A stretch of 10,993 bases of DNA from an uncultured Lachnospiraceae bacterium (GTDB lineage Bacteria; Bacillota; Clostridia; Lachnospirales; Lachnospiraceae). The notes beneath the pieces are model-generated. The model saw only the letters and a program-made list of their open reading frames with translations, was not told the origin of the DNA and ran no database searches. The stretch covers positions 1-10,993 of the forward strand of contig CARUOB010000019.1 in assembly GCA_949076555.1 (NCBI GenBank), written 5' to 3'. Shown here piece after piece: positions 1 to 6,976 of the stretch. Position 1 is the first letter of the stretch; the number at the start of each line of letters is the position of its first letter. The position numbers were made by a program, and so were the translations under genes.

Positions 1-136
1 GCTTGCATGAGCACATGCGTAGGATATCTTATGACGAGCAACGCGAGTGAGAGATGCGAAGCATCTCGATCTGCTTATGCATGAGGAAGCACGGGGCGGA
101 GTCAGAAGAAGAGACAGTAGAAGGGAGAAAATTAAA
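1..136 (+). other. tyrS upstream region with a hairpin
   Basis: No gene is visible in this stretch. It contains a perfect 7-bp hairpin at 51-67 (GAGATGC, loop GAA, GCATCTC) without a following T run, so it is not a standard terminator. A weak promoter-like pair, TTGCAT (3-8) and TATCTT (25-30) with 16 bp between, can be read but is not convincing. Many Firmicute tyrS genes have a T-box leader; the conserved GGTGG...ACCGCG antiterminator core does not appear here, so either regulation lies upstream of the window or there is none of that type. Confidence 0.5.
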
Positions 137-1360
137 ATGGGAATTTACGAGGAATTACAGGCGAGAGGACTTCTCGCACAGCTCACAAACGCGGAGGAGA
201 TCCGGGACCTGATCAACAACGGAAAGGCGACCTTTTATATCGGTTTCGATCCCACGGCGGACAGCCTGCACGTGGGGCACTTCATGGCATTATGTCTGAT
301 GAAGAGACTGCAGGAGGCAGGCAATAAGCCGATTGCCCTGATCGGCGGCGGAACGGCCATGATCGGTGACCCTTCCGGGCGGACGGATATGCGTTCCATG
401 ATGACGAAGGAGACCATCGAGCACAACTGCGAGTGCTTTAAGAAGCAGATGAGCCGCTTTATCGACTTTTCCGAGGGAAAGGCGATGATGGTGAACAATG
501 CGGACTGGCTGCTGGATTTAAATTATGTGGAGTTTATCAGGGACGTGGGGGCGTGCTTTTCCGTAAACAATATGCTCCGTGCGGAGTGTTATAAGCAGAG
601 AATGGAAAAGGGACTGAGCTTCCTTGAATTTAACTATATGATTATGCAAAGCTACGACTTTTTGGAGCTTTACAAGAGATACGGCTGCAACATGCAGTTT
701 GGCGGGGATGACCAGTGGAGCAATATGCTGGGCGGCACAGATCTGATCCGCAGAAAGCTCTCGAAAGACGCTTACGCCATGACCATCACCCTGCTTATGA
801 ATTCTGAGGGGAAAAAGATGGGCAAGACACAGAAGGGCGCGGTGTGGCTTGACCCTGAGAAGACCAGTCCTTTTGAATTTTACCAGTACTGGCGCAACGT
901 GGATGACGCGGACGTGCTCAAGTGTCTGCGGATGCTTACCTTCCTGCCGCTTTCGCAGATCGAGGAAATGGACGGCTGGGAGGGCAGCCAGCTGAATGAG
1001 GCGAAGGATATTCTGGCTTACGAGCTGACCAATCTGGTACACGGAGAGGAGGAGGCCGGGAAGGCAAAGGAGGCCTCAAAGGCGCTCTTTGCAGGTGGCG
1101 GAAGTTCGGAAAATATGCCCACAGTGACCTTGACAGAGGCGGATTATAAGGACGGAAAAGTAGACATTCAGGGCATTCTTGTGGCGGCCGGTCTGGCGGC
1201 GTCCCGCTCGGAGGCCCGCAGGGCAGTGGAGCAGGGCGGTGTCACCGTAAAGGGAGAGAAGGTGACGGATTTAAAGACCTGCTACACGAAGGAAGATATC
1301 GCGGCCGAAGAATTTATCGTGAAGAAGGGAAAGAAGAGCTTCAAAAAGATTCTCGCTTAA
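137..1360 (+). CDS. tyrS: Tyrosyl-tRNA synthetase (407 aa)
   Basis: This cytoplasmic class I aminoacyl-tRNA synthetase activates tyrosine with ATP and loads it on tRNA-Tyr. The Rossmann catalytic domain carries the HIGH-type motif HVGH at residues 45-48, the tyrosine-pocket segment QFGGDDQW near 187-194, and a KMSKS-type loop KMGKT at 227-231. The C-terminal part (about 343-405) is an S4-type RNA-binding domain with SRSEARRAVEQGGV. Length and domain order fit the bacterial TyrS family. The frame is open back to 47, but ATG 137 is chosen because the family N-terminus begins at MGIYEELQARGL and GGGAG (123-127) lies 9 bases upstream; the 30 extra upstream residues are basic and unlike the family. 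No terminator is evident before the next gene, 112 bp downstream, so read-through is possible. Confidence 0.97.
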   Translation: MGIYEELQARGLLAQLTNAEEIRDLINNGKATFYIGFDPTADSLHVGHFMALCLMKRLQEAGNKPIALIGGGTAMIGDPSGRTDMRSMMTKETIEHNCECFKKQMSRFIDFSEGKAMMVNNADWLLDLNYVEFIRDVGACFSVNNMLRAECYKQRMEKGLSFLEFNYMIMQSYDFLELYKRYGCNMQFGGDDQWSNMLGGTDLIRRKLSKDAYAMTITLLMNSEGKKMGKTQKGAVWLDPEKTSPFEFYQYWRNVDDADVLKCLRMLTFLPLSQIEEMDGWEGSQLNEAKDILAYELTNLVHGEEEAGKAKEASKALFAGGGSSENMPTVTLTEADYKDGKVDIQGILVAAGLAASRSEARRAVEQGGVTVKGEKVTDLKTCYTKEDIAAEEFIVKKGKKSFKKILA

Positions 1361-1392
1361 CTGCCGCAGGGAGACAGGTGAATGACCGGGAA

Positions 1393-1406
1393 GCACTGCG
1401 AAGTGC
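1393..1406 (+). repeat. Short GCGA-loop hairpin between tyrS and the aldolase gene
   Basis: GCACT (1393-1397) and AGTGC (1402-1406) form a 5-bp stem around GCGA. It resembles the hairpins at 51-67 and 9754-9772, which share a GCGAAG core, but is shorter. There is no T run, so it is not a terminator. It may simply be chance. Confidence 0.3.
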
Positions 1407-1472
1407 GGGAGATAGGAAAGCGCTGTCTGGAAGACATGAAACAGGCTGTATCATGGAAAGAGAGGTGTCAGT

Positions 1473-2456
1473 ATGGAAAAGAGAGCAAAGGGAAGAACAC
1501 TCATGTCCTACGCGCCGGATATCAAGGTGGTGGACTGCACGCTGCGGGACGGCGGACTGGTAAACGACTTCCGTTTCACGGATGAGTTTGTCAAAGGGCT
1601 GTATCGCGCGAATATCAAGGCGGGCGTGGACTATATGGAGTTCGGATACAAGGCATCCAAAGAGATGTTTGACGTAAATAAATTCGGTAAGTGGAAATTC
1701 TGCGACGACAAGGACATACGCGCTGTTGTTGGCGACAATAAGACGGATATGAAGATCGGCGTGATGGCGGACGTGGGACGGTGCGACTTCAGAAAAGATA
1801 TCCTGAATAAAAAGGACAGTCCGATCGACTTAGTGCGGGTGGCGACTTATATCAATACCATACCGGCTGCCGTGGAATTGATCGAGGACTGCACGAAGAA
1901 GGGGTATGAGACGACCGTCAACATCATGGCCATCTCGAAAGCCAACGAGACGGATCTGGATGCGGCGCTTGAACTGCTGGGCGCAAGCAGTGTGGGAACG
2001 ATCTATTTGGTGGACAGCTACGGTTCCCTGTACCCGGAGCAGGCGAGGCGTCTTGCGGACAAGTATCTGGAAGTGGCAGAAAAGTACGGGAAAAAGGTTG
2101 GGATTCACGCGCACAACAACCAGCAGCTTGCTTTTGCCAACACGACGGAGGTTGTCATCATGGGCGTTAGCTATCTGGACGCCACGGTAAACGGCATGGG
2201 ACGTGGCTGCGGAAACTGCCCGAGTGAGCTGCTTCTGGGCTTTTTGAAGAACCCCAAGTACAATGTCAATCCGATTCTTCGCTTTATAGAGAGGGAGATC
2301 AATCCCTTAAAAGAGTCCGGCGTGTCATGGGGGTATGATGTGCCCTACCTTCTGACCGGACTTTTAAACCAGCATCCCAAGTCTGCGATCCAGTTTATGA
2401 AGGAGAACAGAAAGGATTATTACGAGTTTTATCTGGAACTGCTGGAGAGTTTTTAA
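1473..2456 (+). CDS. DRE-TIM (HMGL-like) aldolase catalytic-domain protein, substrate unknown
   Basis: A cytoplasmic TIM-barrel enzyme related to 4-hydroxy-2-oxovalerate aldolase, HMG-CoA lyase and isopropylmalate synthase. Residue 21 begins DCTLRDGG, the R-D signature of this superfamily (Arg25 and metal-binding Asp26). HAHNN at 212-216 supplies the paired metal-ligand histidines, and GMGRGCGNCPSE at 241-252 corresponds to the GxGxGxGNxP segment of the aldolases, here with two cysteines. At 327 residues it has the barrel and a short C-terminal extension but no regulatory or acyl-CoA domain, so it is neither LeuA nor pyruvate carboxylase. ATG 1473 is preceded by GAGGTG (1462-1467); ATG 1503 with GGGA upstream is a second possible start, giving 317 aa. 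Relatives are usually named only 'aldolase catalytic domain-containing protein'. It lacks the partner acylating aldehyde dehydrogenase that goes with 4-hydroxy-2-oxovalerate aldolases, so the reaction cannot be stated. Confidence 0.9.
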   Translation: MEKRAKGRTLMSYAPDIKVVDCTLRDGGLVNDFRFTDEFVKGLYRANIKAGVDYMEFGYKASKEMFDVNKFGKWKFCDDKDIRAVVGDNKTDMKIGVMADVGRCDFRKDILNKKDSPIDLVRVATYINTIPAAVELIEDCTKKGYETTVNIMAISKANETDLDAALELLGASSVGTIYLVDSYGSLYPEQARRLADKYLEVAEKYGKKVGIHAHNNQQLAFANTTEVVIMGVSYLDATVNGMGRGCGNCPSELLLGFLKNPKYNVNPILRFIEREINPLKESGVSWGYDVPYLLTGLLNQHPKSAIQFMKENRKDYYEFYLELLESF

Positions 2457-2568
2457 TAAAATAGCGAGTGGTATTTACACTATGGATGTCGAAACACACA
2501 ACTGCCTGTGGCGGGGCGCTCACTGGAAAATGAAGAAAAGAATTGGGAATATACAGGAGAGATGAGCT

Positions 2569-4278
2569 GTGAAATCGCATAGAGATGACGATCTGGAGTT
2601 TGTGGATCTGGATGATGAAGAATATGAACTGCCAAAGGAGGCAGAAGATCAGGATGAGGAGGACCTGTTTGACGAGGAGCTGGATGAGAGAACGCTCCGC
2701 TTTGTGCACAGGGTGCTTTTTCCTTCTGTCATAGGGATTGTGGCTTTGCTCTTTGTGGGCGCTGCCTTCTTTCTGTTTCGTGGGAACAGGGGCGATGAGG
2801 GTGAGGCGCAGCCTGTGATGGAAACGCTTTCCGAAGAGCGGATGACGGAGGGAGATTCGAAGCGGGAGGAATCGGATGCCGCTTTGCAGGGAGCAGGGGA
2901 AGAAGCCCCGCAGGAGGCGGAGGCGACGGATTCTTCGGAAGGAGAAACGGACTCGGAGGGGGAGAGCGAAGAGCCTGTGCGGGAAGAGCAAGATCCGGAG
3001 ACGGAGACGATGAGCACGGAACAGGGCACGGAGGTGGACGTAAGCGCCCTTCTTTCCTCGGAAGCGGCGGCGGAGACCGACGAGATCACCTTTGGAATCG
3101 ACGTGGCGAGATATCAGGGGACGATTGACTGGGCGCAGGTGGCGGCCTCTGGCATCGATTTTGCCATGGTGCGCGTGGGTTACCGCATGGACGAAAGCCG
3201 GGAGATCGTGGCTGACAGTAACGCCCATTATAATATGCAGGAAGCGCAGAAAAATGGTATTAAATTGGGGGCGTATTTCTTTTCCACGGCAGTCAGTGAG
3301 GAGGAAGCGAAAGCGGAGGCGGACTGGACGGCGGATTATATCGCCAAGTATCAGATCACGTATCCGGTGGCATTTGACTGCGAAGGTTTTGAGCGGGTGG
3401 AAAGTGCGCAGTACGGCTTGTCCGCTGTGCAGAGGACAGACATAGCCATTGCCTTTCTGAATAGAATTTATGAGAGGGGTTACACGCCCATGTTTTATTC
3501 CTCCATGCATGAAATGACAGGCGATGCGAAGTGGGAGACTTCACGAATTGAGAAAAACTACCGGATCTGGGTATCTCAGTATCCTTCGGCGCCGTATCCC
3601 CAGACAAAAAAGTCTTCTTATGGCGGCGTACATGCCATGTGGCAGTACACGAACCGGGGAACGGTTGCAGGTATCAGTCAGCCCGTGGATGTGAATATTG
3701 CCTACTTTGGCTACGAGGGTACGGCGGATGCGCAGAGTGAGGAGAAACCCGAGGAGGCGCAGGCGGATGTGGAAGCACTTATGTCGTTTACGGCGGTAGA
3801 GGAGGAAGTGACGGCAAAGGACTCCACCAACCTGCGAAATATCCCAAGTCAGGGGGAGGACAGCACGGTAGTGTATATCCTGAAAAACGGGGAGACGGTT
3901 AAGCGGACGGGCACAAGCGACAGCGGTTGGTCAAGGCTTACATACAATGATCAGACAGTCTATGCGGTGAGCAGTTATTTGACCACAGACCTTGGCTATC
4001 AGACGCCGAAGACAGAGACGCAGGAAGGCGCGGGCAGCGGAGACGGACTTAAGACGAAGTTTGCTGAGAGAAACGAGCAGGTGACGGCAAAGATTGAGGT
4101 CAATCTGCGCACGCTTCCCAGTGTGACAAATCCGGACGCCGTGGTGGTTGCTGTATTACATAACGGAGAGTATGCCACAAGAACGGGAATCAATGAAGAT
4201 TATGGCTGGTCGCGGGTAGAGTATAACGGGCAGACATTATATGCCATAAGCAGTTATCTCCGCGCAGACAATGAGTAG
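2569..4278 (+). CDS. Membrane-anchored GH25 muramidase with two SH3 domains
   Basis: Predicted cell-wall hydrolase cutting the MurNAc-GlcNAc bond of peptidoglycan. Start is GTG 2569 with AGGAGAG (2555-2561); in-frame ATG 2530 runs into a stop, and ATG 2562 is in another frame and ends quickly. Layout: very acidic cytoplasmic tail (1-40); one transmembrane segment (about 48-70), followed by Arg, giving an N-in signal-anchor; a Glu/Ser-rich extracellular linker (about 75-172); GH25 domain (about 173-383); two SH3-like domains (about 412-472 and 502-565) with matching NLR...P and GWSR...Y...SSYL blocks. GH25 catalytic residues are visible: Asp178 in GIDVARYQG, Asp270 and Glu272 in the FDCE motif, and Asp374 in VDVN. 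The SH3 pair probably binds wall peptides. It stands 112 bp after the aldolase gene with no clear promoter, so it may be cotranscribed. The stop codon lies in an inverted repeat. Confidence 0.93.
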   Translation: MKSHRDDDLEFVDLDDEEYELPKEAEDQDEEDLFDEELDERTLRFVHRVLFPSVIGIVALLFVGAAFFLFRGNRGDEGEAQPVMETLSEERMTEGDSKREESDAALQGAGEEAPQEAEATDSSEGETDSEGESEEPVREEQDPETETMSTEQGTEVDVSALLSSEAAAETDEITFGIDVARYQGTIDWAQVAASGIDFAMVRVGYRMDESREIVADSNAHYNMQEAQKNGIKLGAYFFSTAVSEEEAKAEADWTADYIAKYQITYPVAFDCEGFERVESAQYGLSAVQRTDIAIAFLNRIYERGYTPMFYSSMHEMTGDAKWETSRIEKNYRIWVSQYPSAPYPQTKKSSYGGVHAMWQYTNRGTVAGISQPVDVNIAYFGYEGTADAQSEEKPEEAQADVEALMSFTAVEEEVTAKDSTNLRNIPSQGEDSTVVYILKNGETVKRTGTSDSGWSRLTYNDQTVYAVSSYLTTDLGYQTPKTETQEGAGSGDGLKTKFAERNEQVTAKIEVNLRTLPSVTNPDAVVVAVLHNGEYATRTGINEDYGWSRVEYNGQTLYAISSYLRADNE

Positions 4279-4395
4279 TGCGCATCCAGCCGTATGAGCG
4301 AAGCGGGGAGCTTGCGCACCGGGGCGATTATTTGGCTGGATGCATAGGACGAAATCCGTGATGAGAAAAACCGCAGGTTTTTTGAATGCGCACTA
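4276..4395. repeat. Nested inverted-repeat element after the muramidase gene
   Basis: Two perfect 10-bp inverted repeats share one left arm. TAGTGCGCAT (4276-4285) matches ATGCGCACTA (4386-4395), and GCATCCAGCC (4282-4291) matches GGCTGGATGC (4334-4343). The shared GCAT means the two pairings exclude each other in RNA. The left arm includes the TAG stop of the muramidase gene. The interior holds GCGAAGC (4298-4304) and a weak hairpin at 4366-4382. What it does cannot be told from the sequence: it could be a REP-like intergenic repeat, an mRNA 3' structure or a degenerate mobile element. Confidence 0.6.
4366..4383 (+). terminator. Weak candidate terminator after the muramidase gene
   Basis: AAAAACC (4366-4372), loop GCA, GGTTTTT (4376-4382) gives a 7-bp stem with only two G-C pairs whose 3' arm is itself the T run. 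It is weak and reads similarly on both strands. It lies inside the larger inverted repeat and just before the candidate promoter of the next gene. Confidence 0.35.
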
Positions 4396-4410
4396 TGAAG
4401 AATATATAAT
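4382..4410 (+). promoter_or_regulatory. Candidate sigma-A promoter for the DUF3737 gene
   Basis: TTGAAT (4382-4387) and TATAAT (4405-4410) are separated by 17 bp, an excellent match. Transcription would start near 4417, immediately at the AGGAGGA ribosome binding site (4418-4424), leaving a leader of only about 13 nt. That short leader is the main reason for caution. Confidence 0.5.
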
Positions 4411-4429
4411 TATAAATAGGAGGAACCAC

Positions 4430-5284
4430 ATGAGAACAACAGTTGCAGACAGGCAGTTCGATGAGGAACGGGCGTTATATAATTTGCGGGAAGCGGACGT
4501 AAAGAATTGTGTTTTTGCCGGCCCGGCGGATGGAGAGTCGGTTCTGAAAGAGTCTCGTGACGTGAACCTGACAGACTGCACCTTCTCTCTGCGATACCCT
4601 CTGTGGCACGTGAAAAAGTTTGCCATGGAGCATTCAACCATGGATGAACTGACGAGAGCGGCAATTTGGTATGCGTCGGACGGCGTGATACGAAATTCCA
4701 CGCTGGGCGGCATCAAGGCGGTCAGGGAGTGCGAACGGCTCCGGCTTGAGAACTGTCATATCGTGTCGCAGGAGTTTGGATGGAAATCAGAAGGAATTAC
4801 GCTGACAGATTCGCAGATCGAGTCGGAGTATCTGTTTTTTGACAGCAGGAACGTAAAGCTGGAGCGGGTAATAATGAAAGGGAAGTATTCCTTCCAGTAT
4901 ATGAAAGATCTGGAGATTACGGATTGTGTGCTGGATACTAAGGATGCTTTTTGGCACAGTGAGAATGTGACAGTCAGAAATTCCGTGGTGAAAGGGGAGT
5001 ATCTGGCATGGTTTTCTGACGGACTCACCTTGATTGACTGTAAGATCATCGGAACCCAGCCATTATGTTACTGCAAGAACTTAAAGCTCGTCAACTGCAC
5101 GATGGAGGATACGGATTTGTCTTTCGAGTATTCGGATGTGGAGGCGGATGTAAAAGGGCATGTCATTTCCATCAAAAATCCGAAATCGGGGACGGTTACG
5201 GTGGACAGCGTGGGAGAAATCATAGAGGAAGCACCCGTTATGGAATGTTCGGGTGAAGTTGTGATTCGTGAGAATAACGGGTGA
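4430..5284 (+). CDS. DUF3737 family right-handed beta-helix protein (284 aa)
   Basis: A predicted cytoplasmic protein, with no signal peptide or membrane segment. It is built from about ten short repeats of roughly 20 residues in which a Leu-x-x-x-x-Cys pattern recurs (NVNLTDC, RLRLENC, DLEITDC, GLTLIDC, NLKLVNC), giving a cysteine/asparagine ladder typical of a parallel beta-helix. The blocks FSLRYPLWHVKK near 52-63, KDAFWHSENVTV at 171-182, GEYLAWFSDGLTLIDC near 189-204, a CYCKNLKLVNC block at 213-223 and FEYSDVEADV near 232-241 are those I associate with DUF3737. The family has no established biochemical function; the helix resembles pectate-lyase-like folds but no catalytic triad is evident. 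ATG 4430 is chosen because AGGAGGA (4418-4424) is 5 bases upstream; the frame is open to ATG 4340, but those extra codons run through the inverted-repeat region. The gene converges on aroC. Confidence 0.88.
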   Translation: MRTTVADRQFDEERALYNLREADVKNCVFAGPADGESVLKESRDVNLTDCTFSLRYPLWHVKKFAMEHSTMDELTRAAIWYASDGVIRNSTLGGIKAVRECERLRLENCHIVSQEFGWKSEGITLTDSQIESEYLFFDSRNVKLERVIMKGKYSFQYMKDLEITDCVLDTKDAFWHSENVTVRNSVVKGEYLAWFSDGLTLIDCKIIGTQPLCYCKNLKLVNCTMEDTDLSFEYSDVEADVKGHVISIKNPKSGTVTVDSVGEIIEEAPVMECSGEVVIRENNG

Positions 5285-5391
5285 TCCCACGAAAATAGCA
5301 AATGTTACCAAGTGATATTGCGACAGAAAAGACAGCGGCAGAGTGGTTTACTTAAGTTGGAAGATTTGATCTGCGGCGGAGAAGAAAAAGG

Positions 5392-5440
5392 AAAAAGCAG
5401 GCTATATATTAAAGGATATTTTAATATATGACCTGTTTTT
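5392..5440. terminator. Bidirectional terminator between the DUF3737 gene and aroC
   Basis: Long hairpin with A tract and T tract on both sides. The inner stem is ATATATTAAA (5404-5413) with TTTAATATAT (5420-5429), 10 perfect pairs. The outer stem is AAAAGCAGG (5393-5401) with CCTGTTTTT (5432-5440), with one G-T wobble. It can end transcription of both convergent genes. The 107 bp from 5285 to 5391 contain nothing else recognisable. Confidence 0.85.
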
Positions 5441-5449
5441 CTTATTGGT

Positions 5450-6550
5450 TTAATTTTTATAAATGGCTTTCAAATGATCCATTCTGGCTCCGGCATTTAC
5501 CAGAAGCGCATCCAATATAGTAATGGCGGCCATGGACTCTACCACCACGACGGCTCTTGGAACGATCACGGGATCGTGTCGGCCTTTGATGGAAATACGC
5601 ACCTCCTCTTTCTGCCTGTTTACGGTATCCTGCGGGGAGAAAATAGAGGGCGTCGGTTTTATGTGGGCGCGCAGCACAATCTGCGAGCCGTCGCTGATGC
5701 CGCCGAGTATGCCTCCGGCATGATTGGAGGTTTTCACGATCTGCCCGTCCTTCATGCAAAAAGGGTCGTTGTTGGAGGAGCCGCTGCGGGTAGAAACCTC
5801 GATACCGTCGCCGATTTCCACGGCTTTGACTGCGCCTACGGACATAACCGCTTTTGCCAGATTGGCGTCCAGCTTCTCAAACACGGGATCTCCCAGGCCT
5901 GTCGGCACGCCGTCTATCAGGCATTCGATCACACCTCCGGCGGAGTCGTAATTGCTCATGCAGTCCGAAAGATATTTTTCAGCGCGTGCGGAGGCGTCCC
6001 GGTCAGGCATGGAGGTAGGGGTTTCCATGATAGCGGCCGGATCAAAGGCGGCCGGATCGATGATTATGGGACCGATTGATTTTGTGTAGGCCGTAAGGCG
6101 GATGCCGAACTCGGAGAGGGCTTTTGCCGCGATGGCGCCTGCAGCCACGCGGCCTATGGTTTCTCTGCCGGAAGATCTTCCGCCTCCACGGTAGTCGCGG
6201 AACCCGTATTTTTGATCAAAGGTATAGTCGGCGTGGCCGGGGCGGTAACATGCCGCGATTTCCGAATAGTCTTTGGAGCGCTGCGAGGTGTTCCTGACCA
6301 GCAGGGAAATAGGCGTTCCCGTGGTCTTTCCCTCAAAAACGCCGGAGAGAATCTCCACGGCGTCCGCTTCCTTGCGGGGGGTGGTAATTTTGCTCTGGCC
6401 GGGCTTTCTTCTGTCCAGATATGACTGGATATCGTTTACTGTAAGTGGTAATCCGGCGGGGCAGCCGTCCACGACAACGCCGAGTCCGGCGCCGTGTGAT
6501 TCTCCCCATGTAGTGATTCGATAGATAATTCCGAGTGTTGAACCTGCCAT
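5450..6550 (-). CDS. aroC: Chorismate synthase (366 aa)
   Basis: Last enzyme of the shikimate pathway: reduced FMN-dependent 1,4-elimination of phosphate from 5-enolpyruvylshikimate-3-phosphate to chorismate, the precursor of Phe, Tyr, Trp and folate. All three family signatures are present: GESHGAGLGVVVDGCPAG starting at residue 16, GGRSSGRETIGRVAAGA starting near 123, and GRHDPVIVPRAVVVVESMAA starting near 323. The catalytic histidines are His19 and His106 (RPGHADYT); NHAGGILGGISDG near 276-288 is also characteristic. Length is normal. The frame stays open to 6655, but the family N-terminus is MAGSTLG, and AAGGA (complement of 6558-6562) lies about 7 bases before ATG 6550. It is the only minus-strand gene in the window and is not accompanied by other aro genes. 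Upstream lies an 18-bp palindrome that could be an operator. Confidence 0.97.
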   Translation of the reverse strand: MAGSTLGIIYRITTWGESHGAGLGVVVDGCPAGLPLTVNDIQSYLDRRKPGQSKITTPRKEADAVEILSGVFEGKTTGTPISLLVRNTSQRSKDYSEIAACYRPGHADYTFDQKYGFRDYRGGGRSSGRETIGRVAAGAIAAKALSEFGIRLTAYTKSIGPIIIDPAAFDPAAIMETPTSMPDRDASARAEKYLSDCMSNYDSAGGVIECLIDGVPTGLGDPVFEKLDANLAKAVMSVGAVKAVEIGDGIEVSTRSGSSNNDPFCMKDGQIVKTSNHAGGILGGISDGSQIVLRAHIKPTPSIFSPQDTVNRQKEEVRISIKGRHDPVIVPRAVVVVESMAAITILDALLVNAGARMDHLKAIYKN

Positions 6551-6578
6551 TGTCTGATCCTTTCTAAAATAGTGTGAA

Positions 6579-6591
6579 GTTTTCTGAAAAC
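6579..6591. repeat. Small inverted repeat in the aroC leader
   Basis: GTTTTC (6579-6584), T, GAAAAC (6586-6591): a 6-bp inverted repeat with a single central base. It lies next to the larger palindrome at 6595-6612. It is A/T-rich and could be a protein site or chance. Confidence 0.3.
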
Positions 6592-6594
6592 AGC

Positions 6595-6612
6595 ATGCAG
6601 GATATCCTGCAT
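6595..6612. promoter_or_regulatory. Perfect 18-bp palindrome upstream of aroC (candidate operator)
   Basis: ATGCAGGATATCCTGCAT is a perfect 18-bp palindrome, located 45-62 bp upstream of the aroC start. On the minus strand, TTTAAT (6614-6619), a fair -10 element, sits directly before it, so the palindrome would cover the transcription start, a usual repressor position. No good -35 is found at 17 bp, so the promoter part is tentative. With no central spacer it is more likely a dimeric repressor site than an RNA hairpin. Which regulator binds is unknown. Confidence 0.55.
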
Positions 6613-6666
6613 AATTAAATTGCATATGAAATATAAAATGTACAATTAAATACAAGCGGGGCGACA

Positions 6667-6777
6667 GCCGCTCCTATTATGTGTGCGAAAAAAAGAATAA
6701 CGCATAGTAGGCATGAAGAAAAACACGGTTTTGCCCGTATTCAGCATATCATATTTTGTTTAAAAAGCAAGAGCGGC
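6667..6777. other. Potentially structured stretch in the aroC / VanY divergent gap
   Basis: GCCGCTC (6667-6673) and GAGCGGC (6771-6777) are a perfect 7-bp inverted repeat enclosing about 97 nt. Inside are CCTATTATG (6673-6681) with CATAGTAGG (6703-6711), 9 pairs including one G-T, and ACGG (6725-6728) with CCGT (6735-6738). Together they could fold as a closed multi-hairpin structure on either strand. No credible coding frame exists here. It is not a class of RNA I recognise. Confidence 0.35.
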
Positions 6778-6778
6778 G

Positions 6779-6882
6779 TAGGGAAAAAAAGAACGGGAAA
6801 AAACGGTGAGCGGGATGTGGGAAGGGAGAGGAGAGACAAAAAATCAAATCAAGGGGGAAAAGAAGTAAAAAAAAGCGAGAAA
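6779..6882 (+). other. Polypurine stretch upstream of the VanY-like gene
   Basis: From 6781 to 6880 the plus strand has about 13 pyrimidines in 100 bases, in runs such as GGGAAGGGAGAGGAGAGA and AAGGGGGAAAAGAAG. The open frame covering it (6679-6900) encodes only a Lys/Arg/Glu-rich string without a ribosome binding site and is not a gene. The stretch lies upstream of the candidate VanY promoter, so it is probably not in that leader. Confidence 0.6.
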
Positions 6883-6908
6883 TATGACAGATTTACATAA
6901 AAAAGGGG

Positions 6909-6936
6909 TGTACAAATAAATTTTATGTGTTATGAT
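6909..6936 (+). promoter_or_regulatory. Candidate extended -10 promoter for the VanY-like gene
   Basis: TGTACA (6909-6914), 16 bp, then TGTTATGAT with TATGAT at 6931-6936 and the extended TG at 6928-6929. Transcription would begin near 6943, shortly before AGGAGAAGAAGG (6952-6963). The ATG at 6932 lies inside the -10 element, so it cannot be the start of this transcript. Confidence 0.6.
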
Positions 6937-6976
6937 ATATGACAGAATTGCAGGAGAAGAAGGTTTGAGGGCTGAA

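Noticed and set aside
1..136. T-box riboswitch upstream of tyrS
   Set aside because: The conserved T-box core and a terminator hairpin with T run are absent from the visible leader. The hairpin at 51-67 has neither.
1378..1585. Two short frames across the tyrS-aldolase gap
   Set aside because: They overlap the aldolase start in other frames, lack good ribosome binding sites and show no domain.
2395..3510. Long minus-strand frame of 371 codons opposite the GH25 gene
   Set aside because: It is a shadow of the muramidase gene, whose domains and catalytic residues are clear. The antisense product is Arg/His/Leu-rich and has no recognisable domain.
5474..6079. 201-codon plus-strand frame opposite aroC
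   Set aside because: Antisense shadow of aroC, which has all three chorismate synthase signatures.
6679..6900. 73-codon plus-strand frame in the divergent gap
   Set aside because: It encodes a Lys/Arg/Glu/Gly string from the polypurine stretch, has no ribosome binding site and no family resemblance.
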